This document shows positions 18,917 through 27,479 of a DNA stretch of 64,000 nucleotides, piece by piece. The DNA is from Emticicia oligotrophica DSM 17448 (lineage in GTDB: Bacteria; Bacteroidota; Bacteroidia; Cytophagales; Spirosomataceae). Under the pieces are notes generated by a model. The model saw nothing but the letters and a program-made list of their open reading frames with translations. It was not told the DNA's origin and searched no databases. The stretch lies in the NCBI RefSeq assembly GCF_000263195.1, contig NC_018748.1, positions 1,922,001 through 1,986,000 of the forward strand. Direction: 5' to 3'. Both the position numbers and the translations under genes were made by a program. Numbering within the stretch: the first letter of the stretch is position 1; the number at the start of each line of letters is the position of its first letter.

Positions 18917-19540
18917 ATGAAAAAACTAATCCTCTTCCTCTCGGCAATTATTTTCTTAGCTTCATGCCAAAAGAAAGAATATGCATCTTTTCAAAAAAGC
19001 CAAAGCCCAACTTATGCAGTAGCTAAAAAACAAGCTGTTGTTGCTCCATCAGCAGAAGTTGCAGTCGTAGAAGAAGCTACAGTTTCAATGGTTGCTCCAA
19101 CAGAAACCACTCTTTCAGCAGATAATTCTGTTGAGGTATCTTCTTTAAACACAGAAGCTACTACTGCTCCAGCCATTTCTGAAAGCCAAGCTATGACTTT
19201 CAATGAAAAAGCTGTTAGTGCAGAATTTGAGAAATTAGCTAAGTTAGAAGAGTATGTTAATGCTCACGAAGGCACTACTATTGAAGATGTTAAAGAAACA
19301 GAATTAACAAAAGATTTAAACTTAGATACAAACGTTACTAATGCAGTTGCAGCTAGTGAATTACCATTGGGTATCCCAGCTTTCTGGTGGGGTTGCGTAC
19401 TTGGTTTATTAGGTGTGTTGGCAGTATATTTAATTACAGATAAAGATAAAGAGCAAACTAAAAAAGCACTTTATGGATGTTTAGCATGGACTGTCCTTTG
19501 GGTTGTTTACTACTTTGTTGTATTAGCAGCTGTAAGATAA
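18917..19540 (+). CDS. Lipoprotein with Ala/Val/Thr-rich linker and two C-terminal membrane helices
   Basis: The 207-residue protein has a lipobox LASC (Cys 17). A long, low-complexity Ala/Val/Thr/Glu-rich region covers about 30-100, and a short charged helix about 105-135. Two hydrophobic segments lie near the end: PAFWWGCVLGLLGVLAVYLI at about 154-175, and LYGCLAWTVLWVVYYFVVLA at about 186-205. A lipid anchor at one end and a helical hairpin at the other is an unusual topology. The lipobox suggests outer-membrane sorting, while the hairpin suggests the inner membrane. Function not recognised. It is a single gene flanked by terminators. Confidence 0.8.
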   Translation: MKKLILFLSAIIFLASCQKKEYASFQKSQSPTYAVAKKQAVVAPSAEVAVVEEATVSMVAPTETTLSADNSVEVSSLNTEATTAPAISESQAMTFNEKAVSAEFEKLAKLEEYVNAHEGTTIEDVKETELTKDLNLDTNVTNAVAASELPLGIPAFWWGCVLGLLGVLAVYLITDKDKEQTKKALYGCLAWTVLWVVYYFVVLAAVR

Positions 19541-19563
19541 TAAAACATTATTTTTACTGGAAG

Positions 19564-19590
19564 ATAGCCCAATTCGGAAGATTGGGCTAT
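19564..19590 (+). terminator. Rho-independent terminator of the 207-aa lipoprotein gene
   Basis: ATAGCCCAAT pairs with ATTGGGCTAT around a 7-nt loop and is followed by TTTTGTTTCTTT. Confidence 0.8.
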
Positions 19591-19615
19591 TTTGTTTCTT
19601 TACAAATACCTTAGC

Positions 19616-20341
19616 ATGAAAAAAATATTATTTCTATTACTTTTTGGATTATTTGCTACAACATCGCAAGCTCAACAGTTTTATCGAATCAAAGCAGACG
19701 TTTCTATCAAAGATAAACTTTCAAATGGTTCTTACAGACTCACAGTTGGAAAGGCATATTATGATAAAACTTCTTTAAAAATTGTTTATAAGCTTTCTTT
19801 TCCTCAAAAAGAAACAATAATTATTAAAGACACTACTTTATATAAAATAACAAAAGATAGTGTACTAGTTCAATCAATTTTAGCGTCAAATGAATTTTCA
19901 ATTTTTCATTTATCTCTTTCAGGAAAATTAGCTGATTATGGTTTAAATTCAGGAAATGTGGCTAGAATATATAAAATTTCAAAAGTTGAAAAAGATAAGG
20001 AAGGTAGGGTAATTACAACTTGGAGTGTCATAGAGAAAAAGCTGATGAATACTTTAGGTAAAATAAAGATGGCAAATGTAAATAAACGCTTAGATGCCAT
20101 AGCGTTCTATGATGCCAAAGATAAATTACTCAGTCAGCAATTTTTTAAGGAATACGAAAACTTTAATGGGGTTGAATTTCCTAAACAGGTCACGCAAATA
20201 TCTTTTAATTCAGATGGCACGCAGAATATTCAACAAACGACTTATAAAAATATTATCATAGACCAAGAAAATGAAAACGAAGTTTACAATTATCCTATTC
20301 CTACTGTTGGCTCAAAGCAACCTAATAAAAGCCCAAAGTAA
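19616..20341 (+). CDS. Exported protein with possible LolA-like fold; first gene of an envelope operon
   Basis: The frame opens at 19592, but MKKILFLLLFGLFATTSQAQ at 19616 is a clear signal peptide, giving about 241 residues. The mature protein is beta-rich. Its C-terminal half, with LDAIAFYDAKDKLLSQQFF, then NFNGVEFPKQVTQISF and TTYKNIIID, resembles the terminal strands of LolA/LolB-type lipoprotein carriers. This is a resemblance by eye only. The next gene (YidD-like) starts 71 bp before this gene's stop in another frame, indicating tight coupling. The terminator immediately upstream separates it from the preceding lipoprotein gene. Alternative: an unrelated Bacteroidota exported protein of unknown function. 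Confidence 0.75.
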   Translation: MKKILFLLLFGLFATTSQAQQFYRIKADVSIKDKLSNGSYRLTVGKAYYDKTSLKIVYKLSFPQKETIIIKDTTLYKITKDSVLVQSILASNEFSIFHLSLSGKLADYGLNSGNVARIYKISKVEKDKEGRVITTWSVIEKKLMNTLGKIKMANVNKRLDAIAFYDAKDKLLSQQFFKEYENFNGVEFPKQVTQISFNSDGTQNIQQTTYKNIIIDQENENEVYNYPIPTVGSKQPNKSPK

Positions 20342-20660
20342 GGAAGAAGTAAATGCACTGAGAGGCGTTATTCAGACTGCTCAAAAGAAGACTTATAAAG
20401 AGGCCAAAGGAAATAAAAATGAAGTACAATACTTATTTTCAGGGTTATTTCTTTTTTATAAAACCTTCTTTTCTTCACAAGACCTAACAGTGTGTACCTT
20501 TACGCCCTCTTGTTCAGAATTTGGTATTTTAGCCGTCAAAAAAAGTGGATTAGTTATGGGAGGGATAAAAACTATGGACAGGCTTACACGCTGCAACGGA
20601 CTAAGTCCAGAAAAATATGAAATTGATTACAAGGCTAAGCTTTTGATAGATAAACCCTAA
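20271..20660 (+). CDS. yidD: YidD-family membrane-insertion efficiency factor with a signal peptide
   Basis: The 129-residue protein has the YidD signature: YKTFFSSQD, CTFTPSCSEFGILAV (Cys of CxFxPSCSEY at about 78-85) and a closing RLTRCNG at about 104-110. Ordinary YidD is about 75-90 residues, cytoplasmic, and encoded between rnpA and yidC. This one has an added N-terminus beginning MKTKFTIILFLLLAQSNLIK that reads as a signal peptide with a Gln after Ala, and it is not near rpmH/rnpA/yidC. It overlaps the preceding gene by 71 bp and is 2 bp from the next. Domain identity is confident; cellular location and role are inference. Confidence 0.85.
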   Translation: MKTKFTIILFLLLAQSNLIKAQSKEEVNALRGVIQTAQKKTYKEAKGNKNEVQYLFSGLFLFYKTFFSSQDLTVCTFTPSCSEFGILAVKKSGLVMGGIKTMDRLTRCNGLSPEKYEIDYKAKLLIDKP

Positions 20661-20662
20661 TA

Positions 20663-21490
20663 ATGAGAAATATACTTTTAATACTTTTAATAATAATAAA
20701 ATTCGAAGTAATGTATGCTCAAGATTTATACGACTTCGAAAACTCAAAAAAATTTGCTGAGTATTTAGCTAAATCGGGTCAATATGATTTAGCCACGCGT
20801 GAATACGAACGTTTATCATTTATGAAGCCGACCAATGATACACTAAAGGCTTCTCTCCTATCAATGTATCGTCGTGCTGGAAAATATGATGAAGCTTTAA
20901 GTAGAGGCAAACAGCTGTATCCTGATTTGCAAACAATGAATAGTTGGTCAGCTATCGAATATGGAAGAGTATTACTACTGAAATCTGAATTTAATAGTGC
21001 AAAAAACTTTTGGGAAGCCAATCAAAACTTAAGTTCTCCCGATAAAATTATTCTTTCAGCAACTTCTGAAATATTACAAGATAACTATAAAAATGCACGA
21101 CATATATTAGCGAATATCAAACCCGAAGAACACAAACTCGCGGCTAATTATAAAGACCTAACCGAACAAGCCTTTAGTATTCGAAGAAAAAGTCCAGCGG
21201 TGGCAGGAATTATGTCGGCCATTATTCCTGGAACAGGCCGTATGTATGTGAAAGATTGGAAAGACGGAATTGTTTCAATGGTTTTTGTTAGTACAATGGC
21301 GTTTCAGGCATATCGTGGTTTTAATAAAAATGGCATAAATAGTACTAGGGGCTGGATTTATGGGGGTATCGGATTGGGCTTTTATTTAGGGAATATTTAT
21401 GGTTCTGTTGCTTCTGCAAAAGGATATAATAAGAAAACCCATTTAAGTGTTCGAAACAAAATAGATAACCTTTTCAATACTTATTTTTAA
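20663..21490 (+). CDS. Exported TPR protein with C-terminal membrane domain (paralogue 1)
   Basis: The 275-residue protein has a signal peptide (MRNILLILLIIIKFEVMYAQ) and TPR-like helices at about 25-170 (YDLATREYERLSFMKP, KYDEALSRGKQLYP). A hydrophobic C-terminal domain starts SPAVAGIMSAIIPGTGRMYV at about 177. The P-G-x-G-x-x-Y turn resembles TM2/DUF5683-type membrane hairpins. The following gene has the same architecture and similar turn sequence, so the two are tandem paralogues. The 2-bp and 6-bp gaps place both in one operon with the exported YidD. Function unknown. Confidence 0.8.
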   Translation: MRNILLILLIIIKFEVMYAQDLYDFENSKKFAEYLAKSGQYDLATREYERLSFMKPTNDTLKASLLSMYRRAGKYDEALSRGKQLYPDLQTMNSWSAIEYGRVLLLKSEFNSAKNFWEANQNLSSPDKIILSATSEILQDNYKNARHILANIKPEEHKLAANYKDLTEQAFSIRRKSPAVAGIMSAIIPGTGRMYVKDWKDGIVSMVFVSTMAFQAYRGFNKNGINSTRGWIYGGIGLGFYLGNIYGSVASAKGYNKKTHLSVRNKIDNLFNTYF

Positions 21491-21496
21491 GTAAAT

Positions 21497-22336
21497 ATGC
21501 GGCAAATATTATTAATACTTTTAATACTTTCTTTTAGTTTTGTTTACTCACAAGACATTAAACAAACGTTCGATTTTGCTAATGAACTTTACAACAAAAA
21601 AGACTATGAAGGGGCGAGTATTTCATACAGAAGGGTAATTTATTTTGATAAAGCAGACCAATATAGAAAAGACTGCTATAAAAATATTGCTGATTGTTTA
21701 TACGAAACACAGCAATTTGAAGAAGCTGCCGATTATTACGAATTGGCTTTTTTTCAACAAAAAAGTGATAGTTCAAAAGCAGAAGTAATTTTCAGAAAGC
21801 TTTCGTGTTTTCTTATACTCAATAGTTTTGATTACGCAGAAATTGAGTTATTGAGCTTACCCTCAAATCTAACACCAAAACAAGCTCAAAGAAAGATGTT
21901 CTACTCGGCTGTATTAAACTTTTCGATTGAAAAATATGACTTGGCAAAATCACAATTTTTGTCTCTTATTGATTCAACCAACAAGGAAACAAAAGAGAAA
22001 ATAGAACAACTATTTACTAAAAATGAAAAGATAAATCAGCTAAGTCCAAGAAAAGCAAAAATAATGAGTATGTTGATTCCCGGCTTAGGACAATTTTATG
22101 CTGGAGATTTGAAAAATGGATTTAATTCGATGGTATTAACGGTAGGTATTGCTACGCTAGGAATTGCAACCGCAGTAAAGAGTACAAGTCCGTTTGATGT
22201 ATTAGTAACAGCGGCACCGTGGTTTCAGAGGTATTATATGGGTGGCTATAAAAAGGCTGAGCAGATAGCAATTAATGAAAAGAAACGCCGCAGGTCAAAA
22301 GTATATAATCAAATACTAAATGAACTAAGTTATTAG
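21497..22336 (+). CDS. Exported TPR protein with C-terminal membrane domain (paralogue 2)
   Basis: The 279-residue protein has a signal peptide (MRQILLILLILSFSFVYSQ) and TPR-like helices at about 22-185 (NKKDYEGASISYRRVIYF, QQFEEAADYYELAFF). The C-terminal membrane domain begins SPRKAKIMSMLIPGLGQFYA at about 190, contains GFNSMVLTVG, and ends in a basic tail (KKRRRSK). It parallels the preceding gene: signal peptide, TPR, then [SP]-x-x-A-x-IMS-x-x-IPG-x-G. It is cotranscribed with that gene (6-bp gap). The role is probably tied to the YidD-like and LolA-like proteins of the same operon, by context only. Confidence 0.8.
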   Translation: MRQILLILLILSFSFVYSQDIKQTFDFANELYNKKDYEGASISYRRVIYFDKADQYRKDCYKNIADCLYETQQFEEAADYYELAFFQQKSDSSKAEVIFRKLSCFLILNSFDYAEIELLSLPSNLTPKQAQRKMFYSAVLNFSIEKYDLAKSQFLSLIDSTNKETKEKIEQLFTKNEKINQLSPRKAKIMSMLIPGLGQFYAGDLKNGFNSMVLTVGIATLGIATAVKSTSPFDVLVTAAPWFQRYYMGGYKKAEQIAINEKKRRRSKVYNQILNELSY

Positions 22337-22401
22337 TGATTAGTATGATAAAACGTAAATTTCACACTTTAAATAAAATCAGTAAATTAAATTTATTTCA
22401 C

Positions 22402-22914
22402 ATGAAAAAAAACCTTTCTTTTCTATTGTTAGTCACTTGTTTATTCTTATTCAGAAATACGAGTGCCCAGTCTTTTACAAAAGGACAGAAAAACTTCAGT
22501 GTTGGAGTTGGTGTAGGTTATGGATTAGGTGCTACCGCAGCGGTTGATTATGGTATTACGGATATGGTAAGTATCGGAGTTGTTGGCGGATATTCATCAA
22601 GAAACTATGGATACATACTTTCAAACTATCGTGTAAACTATATCGGGCTTGCGGGTAGAGCAGCTATTCACTTCGGAAAATACTTAAAGGAAATAGGTAT
22701 TAATGAGGCAAAATTAGACCCGTATGTAGGTGTAGTAGGAGGATTCAGAATGGTAAATTACAGCGATGCCTATTCTTCATATTATAATGGTAGAAACGCA
22801 GGAATAATTTTAGGTGGTATTCTGGGTGCAAGGTATTACTTGAAAGAAAAAGTGGCGTTATATGCAGAAGCGGGCGTACCATACAGTACGATTGGGCTTT
22901 CTGTGAAATTCTAA
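22402..22914 (+). CDS. Small outer-membrane beta-barrel protein
   Basis: The open frame reaches back to 22336, but the ATG at 22402 gives MKKNLSFLLLVTCLFLFRNT with a signal peptide ending SAQ. The mature protein (about 150 residues) is Gly/Tyr-rich with alternating hydrophobic strands (NFSVGVGVGYGLGATAAVDY, MVSIGVVGGYSSR). It ends with a C-terminal aromatic, GLSVKF, as expected of an outer-membrane barrel. It is the last gene of the operon that starts at 19616 (65-bp gap after paralogue 2) and is followed by a strong terminator. Confidence 0.8.
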   Translation: MKKNLSFLLLVTCLFLFRNTSAQSFTKGQKNFSVGVGVGYGLGATAAVDYGITDMVSIGVVGGYSSRNYGYILSNYRVNYIGLAGRAAIHFGKYLKEIGINEAKLDPYVGVVGGFRMVNYSDAYSSYYNGRNAGIILGGILGARYYLKEKVALYAEAGVPYSTIGLSVKF

Positions 22915-22934
22915 AAAAAGCCTTGTAAAAAAAG

Positions 22935-22958
22935 AAAGGTGAGCTTTGGCTCACCTTT
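22935..22958. terminator. Bidirectional terminator
   Basis: AAAGGTGAGC pairs with GCTCACCTTT across a 4-nt loop, with A and T tracts on both sides. It lies between the convergent barrel and DUF1080 genes. Confidence 0.85.
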
Positions 22959-22963
22959 CTTTT

Positions 22964-23623
22964 TTATAACTCTTTAATTTTAATACTCTTGAAAGAAACC
23001 ATATCACCGTGGTCTTGAAGAGCAATCTTTCCTTTAGCGTGAGCCTTTGCAAAATCCCAACTTGCAAATTTACTCTTAGCAACCATCACTTGCCAATCAG
23101 TACTGCCATATTCATATTCAACCATTTTTTTTCCATTTAACCAATGTTCAACGTGGTTATCTTTAACAATGATTTTCCCCTTATTCCACTCTCCTGCTGG
23201 CTTCACTACACTAAGGTCTGCCGGTGGTTGCATATCATAATTTGCTGCTGTTTTTTGAACATCCTTAATGGGTGAAGGATAATTCTTATCATCAATAATT
23301 TGATATTCGGGCCCTGACATATAAGAAGCTTTTGCTTCTGGTGTTTCTATTACTTTGTAAATAATTCCACTATTACCCTTTGGAGCGACCTTAAATTCGA
23401 AAGTAAGTTCAAAGTCTTCATATTCTTTATCAGAAACTAAGTCTCCACTCCCACCGTGAGTCATCAAAATACCATTCATGACGTGCCATCCTTTTACTGA
23501 AGTTTCGTGCCAAGAATGCCAACCATTAGTTGTCTTACCATCAAATAAATTAACTGTTTTGTCTTTTTGTCCATAGACAAAAGAACTGCACGCAAAAAGT
23601 GCCAAAATTATTACTTTTTTCAT
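22964..23623 (-). CDS. Exported DUF1080 (3-keto-disaccharide hydrolase domain) protein
   Basis: Starting at the internal ATG 23623, MKKVIILALFACSSFVYGQ is a signal peptide; the longer frame to 23692 adds a non-signal leader. The 219-residue protein is essentially one DUF1080 jelly-roll domain: VNLFDGKTTNGWHSW near the start, DFELTFEFKVAPKGNSGIIY, YEYGSTDWQVMV, and GKIALQDHGDMVSFKSIKI at the end. The family binds or hydrolyses glycans, with some members acting on 3-keto sugars. Which applies here cannot be told from sequence. A second DUF1080 protein lies at 41441-42373. Confidence 0.88.
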   Translation of the reverse strand: MKKVIILALFACSSFVYGQKDKTVNLFDGKTTNGWHSWHETSVKGWHVMNGILMTHGGSGDLVSDKEYEDFELTFEFKVAPKGNSGIIYKVIETPEAKASYMSGPEYQIIDDKNYPSPIKDVQKTAANYDMQPPADLSVVKPAGEWNKGKIIVKDNHVEHWLNGKKMVEYEYGSTDWQVMVAKSKFASWDFAKAHAKGKIALQDHGDMVSFKSIKIKEL

Positions 23624-23750
23624 TTTGAGAGGATTGAATTTAAAAAATAAAAGAAAACGTTGATGAACGTTTAAATATTTTAAAATTAACAAGATGAAAC
23701 GTAATAAGCAAAGAAATAATGAGACTTAAAGTAAAGAATAGCCTGAACAA

Positions 23751-24764
23751 TTATTTTTGAGAAATACGAGAAATAGGGTTTTCTTCGATAATCTTTAGCA
23801 TTAATATAGTTCGAGCACTACCAATAGAAATAGCAGTAGTTGGTGAAGTAAAAACAGTTTCGTAGATATTAAATGCTTTATTGAGTTTTTCTCCAAATAC
23901 CTTGTAGTTACCAGCTTTATCACCAAGAACGATTTGTCCATTACAAGCTGAGTAAATTTCGTATTTTTCGTTAGTTACACGACCCCAAAGTAAACCCGAA
24001 TGAGGAAGTTCGAGCTTTTGATTTTTATGATGAATACGGCCTTTTTTACCCATCCATCCACCCATGGCAATAAAGTCTTCAGTATTTTCAAATTGAATTT
24101 CATGAAAAATACTATTACCAATTTTTTGCCTTCTCTCCCATTTCTCATTTTCTAAAGCAAAAAGATGCGTTTTATTTGGGGTGTACATTAGGGCATAAAC
24201 TTTATGGTCAAGCACATTGTACTTAACGCACCAAACCATTTTAAAAGCATTTTTATAGACTTGAGTCCATGTTTTACCTTTATCAGTAGTTTTAAGAATA
24301 AAGCCGAAGGGAACAGTCTTTTTAGAATGAGCAATGGCAGATTTACCACCGCATATATAAGCAGTAGAATCGTTGACTACAGTAAGATTATAAAAACAAG
24401 ATTTTTCAAAACCTTTAATTTTAATGGTTTCCCAAGTATTAGAATTAAGATTATGTTTGTAAACAATGCCTTTATCACCACTAATTATTAAATTATTTTT
24501 ATCGAAGTAGTCTAATTTATAAATATCAACCTGTAAATTAGGGTAGCTGATATTATTCAAATTGCCTTCGGAGTCAATGGTCTTTAAGGTACCATATTTA
24601 CCTCCAATCCAAAATTTATCTCCTACTGGTATAATGTCGTAATAAGAAGAGTCTGAGTATGAGACTCCCTGTTGCAATACCTGAATACTAACCCTCTGAG
24701 AGTAAGATGTACTTAAGGTTAATGAAAGAAGTAGGCAAAAAATTATTTTATATAAAAACTTCAC
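23751..24764 (-). CDS. Exported BNR/YCF48-like beta-propeller protein
   Basis: The longest frame begins with TTG at 24845, but the first 27 residues do not look like a signal. A GTG at 24764 starts VKFLYKIIFCLLLSLTLSTS, a good signal peptide ending SYSQ, so I chose it (alternative: the upstream TTG). The mature protein (about 315 residues) has propeller-like repeats with FWIGGKYGTLKTID, an Asp-box TTDKGKTWTQVY and GSARTILMLKI. It resembles YCF48/sortilin-type propellers that bind proteins or glycans at the surface. Function unknown; no neighbour clarifies it. Confidence 0.7.
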   Translation of the reverse strand: MKFLYKIIFCLLLSLTLSTSYSQRVSIQVLQQGVSYSDSSYYDIIPVGDKFWIGGKYGTLKTIDSEGNLNNISYPNLQVDIYKLDYFDKNNLIISGDKGIVYKHNLNSNTWETIKIKGFEKSCFYNLTVVNDSTAYICGGKSAIAHSKKTVPFGFILKTTDKGKTWTQVYKNAFKMVWCVKYNVLDHKVYALMYTPNKTHLFALENEKWERRQKIGNSIFHEIQFENTEDFIAMGGWMGKKGRIHHKNQKLELPHSGLLWGRVTNEKYEIYSACNGQIVLGDKAGNYKVFGEKLNKAFNIYETVFTSPTTAISIGSARTILMLKIIEENPISRISQK

Positions 24765-24891
24765 CAAATGGTAGTTTCGTTTGACGCCCCGAAATAGCGT
24801 TTGAGTTGAATTCAAATTAAAACAAAAATATGTAGTTGAAATCAAAAATTCAAATCATTTTCGAAGCACGAAGAAGAAATTGGGGGGAATT

Positions 24892-25638
24892 TTAAGATTT
24901 TATCTCAAGAATTTCACAAGCACGACGTGCAGCTTCTTGTTCTGCTTTTTTCTTGTTCCATCCACCACCTTTACTCACAGCTTCGCCGTCAACTGAAACC
25001 TGAGCAACGAACTCTTTATGGTGGTGTTTTCCATTTTCTTGGATAATCTCAAACGTAATACGCTTGCCCTCCTGCTGAGACCAACTGAGAAGAATACTCT
25101 TATAGTTTGTATTGGTTTGAATAACCGTATCGAGGTCGAAGTAATTAGCAAGAAGTTTCTTTAAAATGAATTTCTTGGTAAATCGAAATCCTTTATCAAG
25201 GTAAATAGCCCCAATAAGGGCTTCCATGGCATCGCCATACATAGAAGTACGATTATGAGCGACTCTTTGTCCATCGAACTCAATGAGTCGCTCTAAACCG
25301 ATTTTTCTTGCAAGAATATTCAATGATTCACGGTTTACAATTCGAGAGCGAATCTCGGTTAGGAAACCTTCATCTTTGAAGGGATATTTTTTGAAGAGGT
25401 ATTCCGCTACAATCATACCTAAAACCGAATCACCAAGGTATTCTAGTCTTTCGTTAGATTCTCGGAAACCACCAATGTTTGTTTCTTTCGAAGCGGATGT
25501 ATGTCTAAAAGCAAGTTGATAGAGCAACGGATTTCCTGGCTTTTCGCCAATAATCTGCTCCACAGATTTTCTAAAGCTGCGTTCTTTAGAATCAGATTTG
25601 AAAAAACCTAAAATAGAATTGCTTACTTCCGACAACAC
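24892..25638 (-). CDS. rnc: Ribonuclease III
   Basis: The 248-residue RNase III has the catalytic signature ERLEYLGDSVLG at about 65-76, a second acidic cluster MYGDAMEALIGAIYLDKGF at about 130-148, and a C-terminal double-stranded RNA-binding domain ending WNKKKAEQEAARRACEIL. It processes rRNA precursors and other duplex RNA. The start is GTG at 25638, only 9 bp after the fabF stop. acpP-fabF-rnc is a well-known gene order. Confidence 0.96.
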   Translation of the reverse strand: MLSEVSNSILGFFKSDSKERSFRKSVEQIIGEKPGNPLLYQLAFRHTSASKETNIGGFRESNERLEYLGDSVLGMIVAEYLFKKYPFKDEGFLTEIRSRIVNRESLNILARKIGLERLIEFDGQRVAHNRTSMYGDAMEALIGAIYLDKGFRFTKKFILKKLLANYFDLDTVIQTNTNYKSILLSWSQQEGKRITFEIIQENGKHHHKEFVAQVSVDGEAVSKGGGWNKKKAEQEAARRACEILEIKS

Positions 25639-25647
25639 GATTCCTAA

Positions 25648-26895
25648 TTATATTTTCTTGAAAATCAACGTAGCGTTATGGCCACCAAAACCAAAACAGT
25701 TACTCAAAACTACATCAATTTTTCGAGCTTTCGCAACATTTGGTGTTAAATCTATTCTTGGGTCAATTGCTTCATCAACATTAAAGAGATTAATTGTTGG
25801 CGGAACAACTTGGTGTTGAATAGCTAATACAGCAGCAACTGACTCGACAGCACCAGCAGCACCAAGCAAGTGGCCAGTCATTGATTTGGTTGAACTAATA
25901 CTCATTTGATAAGTATGCTCGCCAAAAAGTCTTTCGATAGCCTTGATTTCTTGTGGGTCGCCAAGTGGAGTAGAAGTACCGTGTGTATTAATATAATCAA
26001 CCTCTTCAGGTTTTATGCCAGCATCTTCAAGGGCATCAACCATTGACATGTAAGCACCTTCTCCTTCTGGATGTGGAGCAGTAATATGGTAAGCGTCAGA
26101 AGACATACCACCACCGATAATTTCACAATAAATTTTTGCTCCACGAGCAACAGCGTGCTCATACTCTTCTAAAATAAGAGCCGCACCACCATCGCCTAAT
26201 ACGAAACCATCGCGATCTTTGTCATAAGGACGTGAACCAGTAGTTGGGTCATCGTTTCTCTCAGACATCGCACGTAATCCATTAAAACCACCAATACCCG
26301 CTTGTGTTACAGCTGCTTCTGAACCACCAGTAATACAAATATTGATTCTGCCCAAGCGGATATAATTGAATGCATCAATGATAGCGTTATTGGTAGATGC
26401 ACAAGCTGAAACCGTTATGTAGTTTGGTCCACGGAAACCATATTTAATTGAGATTTGCCCAGAAGCACTATCTGCAATCATTTTAGGAATAAAAAACGGA
26501 TTAAACTTCGGAGTACCATCGCCGTTTGAAAAATTAATTACTTCCTCTTCGAAAGTTTTCAAACCGCCAATACCCGAACCCCAAATTACTCCTGCTTTAT
26601 GTTTATTAATACTTTCTAAATCAAGACCAGAGTCATTGATGGCTTCATCAGCAACCACCATTGCAAACTGGGTGAATAAGTCCATCTTACGAGCATCCTG
26701 ACGAGGAATGAACTGCGTAACATCGAAGTTTTTTACTTCACAAGCAAATTTTGTACGAAACTTACTCGCATCGAATCTGGTGATTGTGGCCGCACCGCTT
26801 TTGCCAGTTGATAAGCCATGCCAAAATTCTTCTACCGTGTTTCCGATAGGCGTCAAAGCTCCTAAGCCTGTAACAACTACTCGTTTAAATGCCAT
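25648..26895 (-). CDS. fabF: 3-oxoacyl-ACP synthase II (FabF)
   Basis: The 415-residue condensing enzyme of fatty-acid elongation is intact. The Cys-His-His catalytic triad is visible as SACAST (Cys at about 165), NTHGTSTPLGD (His at about 303) and GHLLGAAGAVE (His at about 340). The C-terminal NCFGFGGHNATLIF is typical of FabF. It lies between acpP, its substrate carrier, and rnc in one operon. Confidence 0.97.
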   Translation of the reverse strand: MAFKRVVVTGLGALTPIGNTVEEFWHGLSTGKSGAATITRFDASKFRTKFACEVKNFDVTQFIPRQDARKMDLFTQFAMVVADEAINDSGLDLESINKHKAGVIWGSGIGGLKTFEEEVINFSNGDGTPKFNPFFIPKMIADSASGQISIKYGFRGPNYITVSACASTNNAIIDAFNYIRLGRINICITGGSEAAVTQAGIGGFNGLRAMSERNDDPTTGSRPYDKDRDGFVLGDGGAALILEEYEHAVARGAKIYCEIIGGGMSSDAYHITAPHPEGEGAYMSMVDALEDAGIKPEEVDYINTHGTSTPLGDPQEIKAIERLFGEHTYQMSISSTKSMTGHLLGAAGAVESVAAVLAIQHQVVPPTINLFNVDEAIDPRIDLTPNVAKARKIDVVLSNCFGFGGHNATLIFKKI

Positions 26896-27001
26896 AAAGT
26901 ATAAGTTTGTTTGTCAGAATAAAAAGTAAACAAGATTTACAGCGTTAAATCGAAAGAAAATATCTGATTATCTAACACTATAAATCTTGAATAAGGAATA
27001 C

Positions 27002-27238
27002 TTATTTAGAATTCTCTTCTAAGTAAGTGATAGCCTGACCAACAGTTTGGATATTCTCTGCTTGGTCATCTGGAATAGATACATTAAATTCTTTTTCAAA
27101 TTCCATTATTAACTCAACGGTGTCTAATGAGTCCGCTCCTAAGTCATTTGTAAATGAAGCTTCGGCTGTTACTTCTGACGCATCAACGCCGAGTTTATCA
27201 ACGATAATTTGAGTTACTTTAGATGCAATTGCTGACAT
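27002..27238 (-). CDS. acpP: Acyl carrier protein
   Basis: From the ATG at 27238 this is a 78-residue acidic ACP with the phosphopantetheine attachment site [17 protein letters not shown] (Ser 37). The longer frame to 27340 adds a basic leader unlike any ACP, so the internal start is chosen. It is the first gene of the acpP-fabF-rnc operon. The 241-bp region between it and the divergent kdsA must hold promoters for both; I could not place them securely. Confidence 0.97.
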   Translation of the reverse strand: MSAIASKVTQIIVDKLGVDASEVTAEASFTNDLGADSLDTVELIMEFEKEFNVSIPDDQAENIQTVGQAITYLEENSK

Positions 27239-27479
27239 TTTGAACTGTAGTTTGGTGAAAAACGACTGCAAAGAAAATGGTTTTATGCGAAAACAACAAA
27301 ATACAGGAAATTTTTTTAGCGTGAGATTTGTTAAGACCATTACAACTAGGATTGCTAAATGGGCTATTTTCAGTAAAAAACAACACCTAAAGCCCTGAAA
27401 ACAGGCAATTTGTACTGAAAAAATATTTGGTTAAAAAATTTTAGATACTTTATAATAATTTACAAAAATAGGCAAAGCA

